Below are positions 45,001-52,798 of a stretch of 64,000 nt of DNA, piece after piece. The DNA lies in assembly GCA_020632635.1 (NCBI GenBank), contig JACKFE010000002.1, positions 558,001 to 622,000 of the forward strand, read 5' to 3'. Source of the stretch: Nitrospiraceae bacterium. GTDB taxonomy: Bacteria; Nitrospirota; Nitrospiria; Nitrospirales; UBA8639. A model generated the notes under the pieces. It worked only from the letters and a program-made list of their open reading frames with translations. It was not told where the DNA came from and did no database searches. A program made the translations under genes and the position numbers. How positions within the stretch are numbered: position 1 is the first letter of the stretch; each line of letters starts with the position of its first letter.

Positions 45001-45334
45001 GTCGATTCGAGACTTGTAAGAGCGCGGTGTCGGTATTCGTCCCGGCGGGAAATCGTAAAATGACCTTCCCCTGCCCATAGGAACTTTCGCTGAACATTTT
45101 CTCCAGGCCTTCCACACCCTTGAGCTGTTCCTCTTGTTCATCAATAATTTCCCGTTCGACTTCCAGAGGACTTCCTCCAGGCCATTGGGTATCCACCGTG
45201 ACTTCGTGTTTTTCAACATCGGGAGCTAACTGGACCGGTAACTTGATCAGCGCAACGATCCCAAAGAGAACAACCAGCAAGACCCCGACAATCGTGCTGA
45301 CCGGATACCGGATGGCCGACTGGACAAGATTCAT
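42083..45334 (-). CDS. RND-family efflux permease
   Basis: 1083 aa AcrB/HAE1-type inner-membrane pump: twelve membrane helices, two large periplasmic loops. TM4 region GMTFAAGMLVDNSIVVLENIYRH carries the proton-relay Asp (the AcrB double Asp is Asp-Asn here, frequent in this branch). The C-terminal half repeats the motifs (GVVVNNAILVVHQALNF). Substrate range unknown; a drug, lipid or solvent pump rather than a metal pump, since CzcA-type metal signatures are missing. Starts at 45334, overlapping the MFP stop by four bases (ATGA). Confidence 0.93.
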   Translation of the reverse strand: MNLVQSAIRYPVSTIVGVLLVVLFGIVALIKLPVQLAPDVEKHEVTVDTQWPGGSPLEVEREIIDEQEEQLKGVEGLEKMFSESSYGQGKVILRFPAGTNTDTALLQVSNRLNQVKEYPLEADEPVISSADTRGAAMAWFILETREGNPVQIETMRDFAEDVIKARFERIPGVAASNVYGGRERELRVTVDPAKLAARSLTLLDLARALDQENRDYSAGDFDEGKRSYVVRTVGEYRDAKDVENVVITRRGGAPVYVRDVAHASIGYKDATHVVRQKGHASIAVNAIRQTGANVLEAMDGLKAAVIELNDEILEPRGFYLFQVYDETLYINRSLSLVQQNLVVGSMLAIAILYLFLRTGSSTLVVGLAIPISMMGTFIMLWVLGRNFNVISLAGMTFAAGMLVDNSIVVLENIYRHRELGKSLFQAAYDGTVEVWGAVLASTLTTIAVFVPIVFIEEQSGQLFRDIAIAISAGVGLSLIVSMTVIPCLSARVLKTVRTSTPVPAGVRQELVGQPAQESVASSGRLLTRVQRGLGTLVYGLSGSVFWRSVTILGFTSLAVFLSWALLPKAEYLPQGNRNLVIGILLPPPGYNVEEFVKMGKVIESHLQPYWDAKPGSPEEASLDGPSIMNFFYVARGKSVFMGGRVNDPMRVQELIPIFRKATADLPGVIGIITQRGLFERGLGEGRNIDIEITGPELETLVELGGQIFGQVKGMIPEAQIRPIPSLDLGSPEVRVTVKRDRAADVQMTNQELGFTIDALVDGAKASDFQFEGDEIDLTIRGLDRFADRTNALNTIPIYTKGGHLTTVGNIADIQLVAGPEQINHIEQERSIAIQVIPPSDMALEQAMDIIRDHVLIPLKEGGTLGRLYNVRISGKADDLTKTYEALKWNFILAFTITYLLMAALFESFLYPLVIIFTVPFAAAGGFLGLSLVNNFVAYQPLDVLTMLGFVILIGVVVNNAILVVHQALNFMKGEQESDALDLEFANGLPLREAIRESVKIRVRPIMMTTLTTLFGLFPLVVSSGAGSELYRGIGSVVLGGLLVSTVFTLIVIPALFTLVMEAQQKWAARRTPRFSAQPSGHQA

Positions 45335-46440
45335 GATTTGGCCGCCTCATCCAGAATTCTGACCGGTTGCCCAGGCAAGAGACGTTCATTACCGGAAACC
45401 ACCACGTGCATCCCTTCTTTCACCGGGCCGTCCACTTCGACTAATTCATCGAAATGCGTCAAGGGTTTCACCGCCACTTGCGTGACCGTTCCCTCATTCA
45501 CGATGAACACAAACTCCCTGCCGCCCTTCAACACCAGCGCGTCTTTAGGAATCACGACGGCCGCATAGGGAGCCCCCACATTCAAGGAGACCCGGGCCAC
45601 CATTCCACTTTTGATCTGAAGATCTGAGTTGGCTAAATCGACTTTCACCGGAAAGGTTCGGGAGACAGGGTCGGCTTGAGCTACCACGGAGAAGACCTTC
45701 CCCTGAATCTCCACGCCGGGCAACCCATCAAATTCGGCAACCACGCCATCTCCTGCCGATACGTTCCGCACATATTCCTCGGGTAAGGGCACTTCCACCT
45801 CCACATGTGAAAGATCCACCAGTTCCACGACAGCTCCGCCTTCTTCCACCCATTGCCCAACTTCGGTGAATTCCTTAATGACCCACCCTGAAAAAGGAGC
45901 TAAGATTCGAGATTTGGTCAACCGGTCCTGCGCCTGACGGATCTCCGCATCGAGTTGGGTCAAGCGTTCACGAAGGGCGCTCTCCTGGGTAATCGCATCA
46001 TCAAATTCCTTTTGGGTGACCAGCTCTTTGGCAAACAACACTTTGACACGCTCCAAGTCTTTTTGTGCCTGTTCATACCTGGCCTTGGCCTCTCCCTGTG
46101 AGGCAACCGCGGAGTCATACTGGATTTGCAGAGTATCAGTCCGGAGACGGGCCAATAACTGATCTTTTTTCACAAACACGCCTTCCTTGACCGGGAAAGT
46201 CTCCACTAATCCGCCCACCTCACTTGCCACGACACTGCGCTTCCACGGCTGTGCGGTCCCGACCAAGGAGACGGACCGCTGAACGTCTTTTTGTGCCGCC
46301 ACCACCACACGAACCGGTGTCGGGGGCCGCTCTTTGGGAGGCTGTGCAGCCTGCTGCTCCGTGCATCCCAGCAACCCGGCCGTTACCAGCAGCACACTAC
46401 TCAGGACCCCTCGCAACCGATACCATTGAACCCGCATCAT
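45331..46440 (-). CDS. RND periplasmic adaptor (membrane fusion) lipoprotein
   Basis: 369 aa. Lipoprotein signal (VLLVTAGLLGCTEQQ) anchors it in the inner membrane. HlyD/AcrA-type order: beta-barrel start, lipoyl part VEGPVKEGMHV.../VETFPVKEGVFVKKDQLLARL, alpha hairpin coiled coil (about 95-165), lipoyl-beta-barrel and membrane-proximal domains (PLPEEYVRNVSAGDGV, NVGAPYAAVVIPKDALVLKGG). Bridges the RND pump and TolC-like channel. Tightly placed between the regulator and permease genes. Confidence 0.92.
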   Translation of the reverse strand: MMRVQWYRLRGVLSSVLLVTAGLLGCTEQQAAQPPKERPPTPVRVVVAAQKDVQRSVSLVGTAQPWKRSVVASEVGGLVETFPVKEGVFVKKDQLLARLRTDTLQIQYDSAVASQGEAKARYEQAQKDLERVKVLFAKELVTQKEFDDAITQESALRERLTQLDAEIRQAQDRLTKSRILAPFSGWVIKEFTEVGQWVEEGGAVVELVDLSHVEVEVPLPEEYVRNVSAGDGVVAEFDGLPGVEIQGKVFSVVAQADPVSRTFPVKVDLANSDLQIKSGMVARVSLNVGAPYAAVVIPKDALVLKGGREFVFIVNEGTVTQVAVKPLTHFDELVEVDGPVKEGMHVVVSGNERLLPGQPVRILDEAAKS

Positions 46441-46447
46441 GATCGAC

Positions 46448-47080
46448 CTACCCTTTCGTTCCTAGCCCACCGAGAAACAAATTGCCCAACCATTCCCCCT
46501 TATCGACCAACGATTCCTTCGGACCGGCTTTCAAAATCCAGACGTAAATTGTGGAATTGAGCATGCCATGCAAGGCCAATGAGGTGTCTTTGGGGTTCAC
46601 GTTTTGGAATTCTCCGCTTTTGATTCCGTCTTTGATGAGATTAGCCACCAAATCAATTTGGGCCAAATACCGCTTCCATACCCCATCCCCAAAGGCACTC
46701 TTCACCGTCCATTCAAATCCGCTCCATTCCGACACATAAATTCGAAAGAAATCACGATTCTGATCCGCAAAGGCCAATTTCACCCGGATGACCTCACGGA
46801 TTCGCTCATCGGCTGACTTGGCCCTCCGAACGGCCTGTTCCAACTGGTGAAGCATCTCCTCCACTTTGGACTCGACCAGAGAAATATAAATATCTTCCTT
46901 GTTTTTAAAAAATTTATAGAGCGTCCCCATCGCAAATTGCGCCGCCTCGGCAATTTCGGCCATGCTGGTTTTAAAAAACCCATTTTGGGAGAACAGGCCT
47001 TCCGCTGCAGAGAGAATTTCCTCCCGACGCGCTTCATATTCCCGTTGTTTTCGTTCTGAGCGTGGATTGGAGCCTGTTTT
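46448..47080 (-). CDS. TetR/AcrR-family repressor of the efflux operon
   Basis: 210 aa from the ATG at 47080, with CGGAGGAA about 9 bases upstream. N-terminal TetR HTH (about 15-62; REEILSAAEGLFSQNGFFKTSMAEIAEAAQFAMGTLYKFFKNKEDIYISLV) and a helical ligand-binding domain, C-terminal TetR_C-like helices. First gene of the operon, so it likely represses its own transcript through the repeats at 47128-47163 and is released by a pump substrate. Confidence 0.92.
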   Translation of the reverse strand, partial: KTGSNPRSERKQREYEARREEILSAAEGLFSQNGFFKTSMAEIAEAAQFAMGTLYKFFKNKEDIYISLVESKVEEMLHQLEQAVRRAKSADERIREVIRVKLAFADQNRDFFRIYVSEWSGFEWTVKSAFGDGVWKRYLAQIDLVANLIKDGIKSGEFQNVNPKDTSLALHGMLNSTIYVWILKAGPKESLVDKGEWLGNLFLGGLGTKG

Positions 47081-47127
47081 CATCGACTGGTTCCTCCGGC
47101 AGGACAAAGAATGCCTTACTGAGTTCT

Positions 47128-47163
47128 CATTCTAAAATATGAATATCCATTCTACAAGATGAA
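47128..47163. promoter_or_regulatory. Tandem operator upstream of tetR
   Basis: Two direct copies of CATTCTAnAAnATGAA at 47128-47143 and 47148-47163, 14 of 16 bases identical, repeating every 20 bp (two helical turns). Each is an imperfect palindrome (ATTC...GAAT or GAAA). A partial inverted half-site (TTCATCTA) follows near 47171. Located 48 bases upstream of the tetR ATG, it is the most likely binding site of that regulator. Confidence 0.6.
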
Positions 47164-47498
47164 ATATTTATTCATCTATCGGTCCTACCGGTTCAAAGAT
47201 GAAGAAGCCTTCATCTCTTCTTCCGATTATTTCCAATCGCCTTACTGAGACGATGCAAGTGAGGTCCTCACCCTCCAGAGGACCGTTGCCCCTTAAGGCT
47301 TGCCTAGGGGGTTCACCAGGTTGCCGACCACAGTCAATCGGTTTAGCATGACTGTATGCTGAACTTTTTTCCCAAAATCAGGATTCTCTCAGACCCCGCC
47401 TTGAAGAACACTGACCATTGATGGATGACGGTGATTGAACCCTTCCCATTTTTTCCGTATTTTCGTATGGCCAGGTTGGGAATTTCTCCGTGAGACGC
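47164..47498. other. Divergent intergenic region, tetR/glycosidase
   Basis: About 335 bases between the operator and the lipoprotein gene. No gene or clear terminator. A Nitrospira-type promoter for the plus-strand gene cannot be picked with confidence. Confidence 0.4.
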
Positions 47499-49133
47499 AT
47501 GAAAGTCTCTCACGTCTTGTTCATCCTGAATCTGGTAATCGGAATTTCAGGTTGTAGCGCGGAAGAAGACGCTCTTCCAAGCACACCCTCCGTCCCCTGC
47601 CCGCCCATCCCCTCGCCTGTTCCCCTCACTTCAGACACCCCGGTCTCTACACAACCCTCTCACACTTCCCTCGCGCCCCCCAAGCAACAACACACGCCAG
47701 GATTATTGATAGTTCATCCGCAAAACCCTGCCTATTTTCAAGATACCGCAACGGGCAAAGCCGTGTTTCTTCATGGATTCGATCACTTTCGAGCCCTTCA
47801 GGAAGTCAATAACAACGATGTGTCTCCCCTCGACTTTCAGGCGTTCATTGCCCAACTCACACGATACCATCACAATTTCCTTCGATTATGGATGTGGGAA
47901 CATTTTTGGAGAATAAGCGAGGTCAACGAAATCCACCCCGAAGGGGAACCCAGTCATGTGCGTGGCCCCCATATCTACCAAAGGACCGGCCCAGGCAACG
48001 CGATTGACGGGCAACTGAAATTTGATCTCACCAAGTTCGACCAACGGTATTTCGATCGGATGCGTGAGCGCATCATTATGGCCGGGAAAAGCGGAATTTG
48101 GGTTTCAGTCATGTTATTTCAGGGTTGGAGTCTTGAGGGACTTGGAAACTTTGCAAATACGCCGTGGCAGGGACATCCCTTCAATAGGCATAATAATATC
48201 AATGGAATCAATGGTGATGTTGACCAGGATGGGAACGGCTGGGAAATACACACTCGAACGCATCCACAAATCAATGCCCTTCACGAGGCGTATGTCAAAA
48301 AAGTCATTGACACCATTGGTGACTTGGAATCTGTGCTCTTCGAAATTTCCAATGAAAGCGTGGCCACGGAAATCCCTGGGCGATGCCATCACGTGAGCAG
48401 AGTGCAAGACTGGGCATTCCATCAAATTGCCCTGATCCGCCAATATGAAGACCTCAAAGGGGTTGGCCCTCATCCAATCGGACTGTCCGGATTTCGTCCG
48501 ATTCCCGGAGATCCGCCACTAGAGGGAAATAATTTATTCTTGCTATCCAGCCCCGCCGACTACATTTCCCCTACTGGTGACCCCTGGTCCGGTAAGGAAG
48601 AATGGAAATATGACCCACCGATAGCCACGGGGGAAAAAGTCGTCATTGCCGATTCAGATCATATTCAACCCGGAAAACATGGGGGACCCGGTATCCGTTC
48701 GTGGTTATGGCGCACATTTACACGTGGGCATAACATCAACACGGTTGATGGAGATCCCCATCAAGGCGCCGACTGGGTCTCCTCCGGGGACTCACAAACC
48801 ATGCGAGCGATGGATCGCTTAGTCAGCAAGGTGAATTTAGCCGCCATGCGACCCCATCCTGCTCTTTCCAGCACCACCTATTGCTTGGCTGACCCGGGGC
48901 AGGCCTATATCGTCTACCAGCCTCTTAAACCACGCAAATCCCATGGGGAGGGAGAACCGTTTTACCTCAATCTGTTAGGCGGGGACTATCGCTATGAGTG
49001 GTTTAATCCCACAACAAATGAGATCACTCACACCGGCCAGATAACCAAAGCTACCGGGACATCAACCTTCAAGCCTCCCTTTTATGATCATGCGGTCCTG
49101 TTCTTATTAGGAGTCAACAGAGAGGGTCAATGA
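47499..49133 (+). CDS. Glycoside-hydrolase-like (clan A TIM-barrel) lipoprotein
   Basis: 544 aa from the ATG at 47499. Lipoprotein signal with lipobox GISGC, then a Pro/Ser/Thr-rich linker (about 25-70). The body reads like a clan GH-A barrel: VFLHGFDHFRAL, RYHHNFLRLWMWEHFWR, GIWVSVMLFQGWSLEGL and the acid/base Glu286 in FEISNES (NES instead of the more common NEP). The C-terminal part (KVNLAAMRPHPALSSTTYCLA, then strands EPFYLNLLGGDYRYEWFNP) fits a collagen-binding-type beta domain found behind such barrels. Probably a surface glycan hydrolase; substrate unknown, and the sugar nucleophile position could not be fixed by eye. Confidence 0.75.
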   Translation: MKVSHVLFILNLVIGISGCSAEEDALPSTPSVPCPPIPSPVPLTSDTPVSTQPSHTSLAPPKQQHTPGLLIVHPQNPAYFQDTATGKAVFLHGFDHFRALQEVNNNDVSPLDFQAFIAQLTRYHHNFLRLWMWEHFWRISEVNEIHPEGEPSHVRGPHIYQRTGPGNAIDGQLKFDLTKFDQRYFDRMRERIIMAGKSGIWVSVMLFQGWSLEGLGNFANTPWQGHPFNRHNNINGINGDVDQDGNGWEIHTRTHPQINALHEAYVKKVIDTIGDLESVLFEISNESVATEIPGRCHHVSRVQDWAFHQIALIRQYEDLKGVGPHPIGLSGFRPIPGDPPLEGNNLFLLSSPADYISPTGDPWSGKEEWKYDPPIATGEKVVIADSDHIQPGKHGGPGIRSWLWRTFTRGHNINTVDGDPHQGADWVSSGDSQTMRAMDRLVSKVNLAAMRPHPALSSTTYCLADPGQAYIVYQPLKPRKSHGEGEPFYLNLLGGDYRYEWFNPTTNEITHTGQITKATGTSTFKPPFYDHAVLFLLGVNREGQ

Positions 49134-49206
49134 AACACACCATGTGGAAAAGACCTTCAGCCTTTGGGGAGCAGGCGAACAATGAAAATCAGCATATAGG
49201 CACCCA

Positions 49207-49812
49207 TTACAAAGCCACTCCTTCTACGGTTTGCCCCCCCGAAACGCCTCCGGAGACAATAAAGGCCATCACATCCGCACTTTCCACCTCCAGAGGGCGA
49301 ACCTGTTCCTTGGGAAAAATCAGCACATGCCCCGCAAAGTTATAGGACTGGGGGAAGTAGACCGCCACATGATTCAAGAGTCCTAGAAACTGTAAATCGC
49401 TTCGCGTGACAAATCCCACCGCCTCTCCCGAACCGCCAGGAACCAACGAGACCAGAACCGGCTGATCGAATCGGCGTTTTTCTCCCATAAAGGCGGCAAT
49501 CAGATCTTTCAATGAGGTATAGAGGATTTTAATAAAAGGGGCTCGAATCAGGATCCCTTCCATCCCATCCAACACCTTTTGAACCACCATGGTGGAGGCA
49601 TACCGGCCCGTAAGGGTGATCAGTCCGAGAGTGACCAGAAAACCCAGGCCGGGAATGGGAATATTCAACCAGCCATCGACCGTTTCCAATACCAGCCAGG
49701 CCACATAAACCGTCGTGACGACCGGCACTAAAATCAGGAGGCCTTCGAAAAAATTCCTGGCCAGTTCGTTCATATTCATACCTTCCCAAAACTTTGGCCG
49801 TTTAAATTCCAT
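49207..49812 (-). CDS. DUF502 family membrane protein
   Basis: 201 aa from the ATG at 49812 with GGGAG 9 bases upstream; another start eleven codons later (49779) also has a GGAAGGT nearby. Two membrane helices (about 21-42 and 50-72; FFEGLLILVPVVTTVYVAWLVLETV, GLGFLVTLGLITLTGRYASTM), then the cytosolic DUF502 body (FIKILYTSLKDLIAAFMGEKRRFDQPVLVSLVPGG, GFVTRSD, VAVYFPQSYNFAGHVLIFPKEQVRPLEVESADVMAFIVSGGV). DUF502 proteins are widespread and of unknown function. Confidence 0.85.
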   Translation of the reverse strand: MEFKRPKFWEGMNMNELARNFFEGLLILVPVVTTVYVAWLVLETVDGWLNIPIPGLGFLVTLGLITLTGRYASTMVVQKVLDGMEGILIRAPFIKILYTSLKDLIAAFMGEKRRFDQPVLVSLVPGGSGEAVGFVTRSDLQFLGLLNHVAVYFPQSYNFAGHVLIFPKEQVRPLEVESADVMAFIVSGGVSGGQTVEGVAL

Positions 49813-50047
49813 CACATCGTACTCCCATTTCAAAGGTGGATACTCAAGGCTCCCGCTTGCCCCCTCCTGCTTTTCATAACCCAAGCAGGCATACACAAAA
49901 AGACCACACTCCAGGGGGAAATGTACCCCACCCTCAACAGGCACACAAGCAGACAGATGAAGCACCCGCTGGGAAAATGGGAGGTTACAGAACTCCGGAT
50001 GATTCAGTACAATGACGCAACATTATTTTCGACAAAGGAGAGGCATT

Positions 50048-50314
50048 ATGGCACAGAGCAGTTCAGGGACCGGAGGACCGACCCCTTCCTCCCCCACCAA
50101 TCTCCCCCAAACCGAAATCCTGTACGTAGCCGTTCAACGGGAGGGCCAACAAGTCAGTGCAAAGTGGGGCCTGCATCCAAGTTTGAAAGAAGATTTAAAA
50201 CCGGAGGAATGGAAGGAACTCACCGACATTATGGGGAAAGTCACCACTCTCGTCGGCAATCGATTTTCAAAAATTCTCAACAGAGCGGAGGAAGACGCCG
50301 GAGGAACGGCTTAA
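50048..50314 (+). CDS. Small hypothetical protein
   Basis: 88 aa, ATG at 50048, AAAGGAG 7 bases upstream sets the start. Gly/Ser/Pro-rich start, then TEILYVAVQREGQQVSAKWGLHPSLKEDLKPEEWKELTDIMGKVTTLVGNRFSKILNRAEED: a strand pair and two helices. No known family. It lies alone between two minus-strand genes. Confidence 0.65.
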   Translation: MAQSSSGTGGPTPSSPTNLPQTEILYVAVQREGQQVSAKWGLHPSLKEDLKPEEWKELTDIMGKVTTLVGNRFSKILNRAEEDAGGTA

Positions 50315-50336
50315 ACGGACAAGTGAGACTCACGGA

Positions 50337-51347
50337 TTATTCCTTCAAAATTTGGGGCAGATAGGCATTATCCCGGAACCACCTCACCGCATCCTCAAGG
50401 GCCGTGACCACCGAACGTCTCGGATAGTCTAGTTCCCGCAATGCTTTTGAACAGTCATAGTGCTGCATGTGTGCCATCACTTCCAAGAACATCGCAGGAA
50501 ATTCTGGCGGTTTTCCACGTACACAAGCCACCCATTCTCCAGCCTTAGCTCCCTTTCGCGCCAACCAAAATGGCACCGCCAGCCTCGGAGGAGAAACCCC
50601 CAGTATATCCGCCATCAACAGATAAAGTTCCAGATGAGAGGTATTCCAATGGCCGACGATGTACCGCTCCCCGAGACGTCCTCGTTCGGCCGCACGCATC
50701 ATCGCCACCGCCACATCCCGCACATCGATGACATTCAGCGTCCCAGAAAGATACACGGGCATTCGACCCTTCGCTATCATGAGAATCTGTGTTCCACTGG
50801 TTGGACGCTGGTCATACGGACCAAAAAATTCGGTGGGGACCACAACCACGGTGGGAATACCTTGCCTGGCGGCCAGCAACACCTTCTCTTCCATCGCCGC
50901 CTTGGCCATCAAGTAAGGATTCTTGGTGAACCGAGTGGAAAAGACGCAGGTTTCATTAGCTAACTGATTGGCTTGATTGGGGAACCCAATGGTAGAAAGG
51001 GAACTGGCATAGATCATTCGTTCATTTCCAGCATCCCGGACCGCTTCCAGCAACAACTGCGTTTCCTTCAATGCCTGCCCCTTGGCTTCATCGACCGCAG
51101 TCTTTGCGTCCGGATAATACCCTGCCGCATGATACACGACCTGCATCCCCTCACAGGCTCGCCGAAGAGAGGCCCCATCATTCAGATCACCTTCCACCCG
51201 CTCTACGTCCAGTCCCTGCAGTGTGAAGGTGCGACTGGTAGGCCGATGCAACACACGAACGGCATGTCCGTGATCCAGCAATATCCGAACCAGATTGGCT
51301 CCTAGTTGGCCTGTTCCTCCGATGACTAACGATTTCATCATCGACAC
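50337..51347 (-). CDS. NAD(P)-dependent epimerase/dehydratase (HpnA-like)
   Basis: 336 aa extended SDR. VIGGTGQLGANLVRILLDHGHAV is the GxxGxxG nucleotide site; VYHAAGYYPD, SSLSTIGFP and NPYLMAKAAME (Tyr-x3-Lys) form the active site; VPTEFFGPYDQRPTSG follows. Looks like dihydroflavonol-4-reductase-like or hopanoid-associated sugar epimerase HpnA; no hopanoid gene is near, so the substrate is open. The PEGA/trypsin-like gene ends 33 bp upstream; they may be co-transcribed. Confidence 0.85.
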   Translation of the reverse strand: MSMMKSLVIGGTGQLGANLVRILLDHGHAVRVLHRPTSRTFTLQGLDVERVEGDLNDGASLRRACEGMQVVYHAAGYYPDAKTAVDEAKGQALKETQLLLEAVRDAGNERMIYASSLSTIGFPNQANQLANETCVFSTRFTKNPYLMAKAAMEEKVLLAARQGIPTVVVVPTEFFGPYDQRPTSGTQILMIAKGRMPVYLSGTLNVIDVRDVAVAMMRAAERGRLGERYIVGHWNTSHLELYLLMADILGVSPPRLAVPFWLARKGAKAGEWVACVRGKPPEFPAMFLEVMAHMQHYDCSKALRELDYPRRSVVTALEDAVRWFRDNAYLPQILKE

Positions 51348-51380
51348 GGAGATATCCAGAAGGGCATCCGAGGAGAAGCG

Positions 51381-52706
51381 TTACTGTCCCAACTCTTGAA
51401 TGGCTTTCCAAGCCTCGTTGCCGGGGCCGGCCAAATTACCAGGGACATCCCCAGTCCGAACCAACGAGAGGGCCATGGGCACCATAGTGGAAAAATCCTG
51501 AAACGTTCCGGTCAGTTGCTGACCGTCTTCGGATAAGGTCGCGGTGGATTGCCCCATAGTTCCTAAAACGGTTCGATACAATATTTCCAGTTGGTTGCCT
51601 TGAAGGTGCCCTTCACCCTCTGCCGTCACCATGGCTCCTAAAATACTCGTGGTGACCTCCTTCATGACCACCTGCTCCCCGGTTTGTTGTAACAGATAGG
51701 AGAGCGTCGGCTGACCGGGATTTTGCCAAATGCCCGTAACGGTCAAGGCTGCACCCTTCTGGAGGATCGCCGTCAATTCCCGGCGTTCCCCTGCCATCAA
51801 CTCCACAGTCCTTGTCCAAGGTCGAAATCCTGATTTTTTTACCACCACATCATATTCGTCTGGAATCAATTGATCGAGAACCACCTTGCCCTGGGAAGTT
51901 TGCCCCACCAATTCGTCGTCCAGAAAAACCTGCGCGTCACTCGGCAATGTATCCAGAATCAGGGAAGCGAACTCCCCCGTGGATGACCTTCGCCTTTCAT
52001 GCGTTTCCGACACAGTTGGACTGAGACCACCCGGAGAAGGGGAATGCCCTGTTTGCCTGGTAAAGCCCGGCCAATTTTCTACCGTAAACTGGGCAATTTG
52101 AGAGGGTTTGGCATTGCCAAATTGGCCGGTTACCTCCATTACAACCCCAATCACCTTGCCCTGGTGCAGCAAGGGACCACCTGAATTACCCTCCTCAACC
52201 GCTCCCGAAAACTTCAGAACCGGCCCATCAAAGCCGGACAGCGTCCCTTTGGTCACCGCCCAGGCATTGCCCCCAATCCGGGGAAATCCGATTAAATGCA
52301 CTTCTTCCCCACCATGAAACCGGCTCTGGGTATCCCACTCCAGCACCTCCACGTCTTCGGGAAGATCCCCGCCGACTTTCAACAGCGCCAGCCCTCGCGG
52401 ATCGCCTCCTTCCTTTTTCACCACCTGAGCCTCCAGCGATTCTTCTTGGTGGGTGTAAAATGTCACCATAATGGAAGTCGGCACGTCGGTTTCCTCTTCC
52501 ACCACATGCGAGGCTGTCACAATAAACAAATATTTTTGCCCTTGTCCGGCAATAAACCCTGTCCCAACTTTTCGACTCTTCGCAAATGTCGCGGTGACTT
52601 TCACGATCCCTTTCTTCAAGACCCCGAGATCGGACTGAGCCTCGACCCGAGGAGAAATCAGAAAGCCGGCCAGCATGATCACTATGGCAAGATACGCACG
52701 TCCCAT
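51381..52706 (-). CDS. Exported PEGA-domain, trypsin-like protein
   Basis: 441 aa from the ATG at 52706 (second Met in the open frame), signal peptide about 1-23. Trypsin/HtrA-like domain (about 30-200): His67 in TASHVV, Ser175 in GNSGGPLL. At the usual Asp site the sequence is DPRGLALLK, with Gly where DLALLK is normal, so the catalytic Asp is missing or moved to Asp102. After a Ser/Pro-rich linker comes a PEGA domain (about 240-300; LILDTLPSDAQVFLDDELVGQT, GFRPWTRTVEL), then a C-terminal beta-rich region to the end. Probably a periplasmic surface-binding protein or a protease with altered activity. Confidence 0.8.
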   Translation of the reverse strand: MGRAYLAIVIMLAGFLISPRVEAQSDLGVLKKGIVKVTATFAKSRKVGTGFIAGQGQKYLFIVTASHVVEEETDVPTSIMVTFYTHQEESLEAQVVKKEGGDPRGLALLKVGGDLPEDVEVLEWDTQSRFHGGEEVHLIGFPRIGGNAWAVTKGTLSGFDGPVLKFSGAVEEGNSGGPLLHQGKVIGVVMEVTGQFGNAKPSQIAQFTVENWPGFTRQTGHSPSPGGLSPTVSETHERRRSSTGEFASLILDTLPSDAQVFLDDELVGQTSQGKVVLDQLIPDEYDVVVKKSGFRPWTRTVELMAGERRELTAILQKGAALTVTGIWQNPGQPTLSYLLQQTGEQVVMKEVTTSILGAMVTAEGEGHLQGNQLEILYRTVLGTMGQSTATLSEDGQQLTGTFQDFSTMVPMALSLVRTGDVPGNLAGPGNEAWKAIQELGQ

Positions 52707-52798
52707 GATTCTTCGTGTTTCCCTCAATGCTTCGATGGCCTATCTTGTCATAACGTTCCGAAGAAACCAAGAATGTGACTCACGGAATTCCTCCGCCT

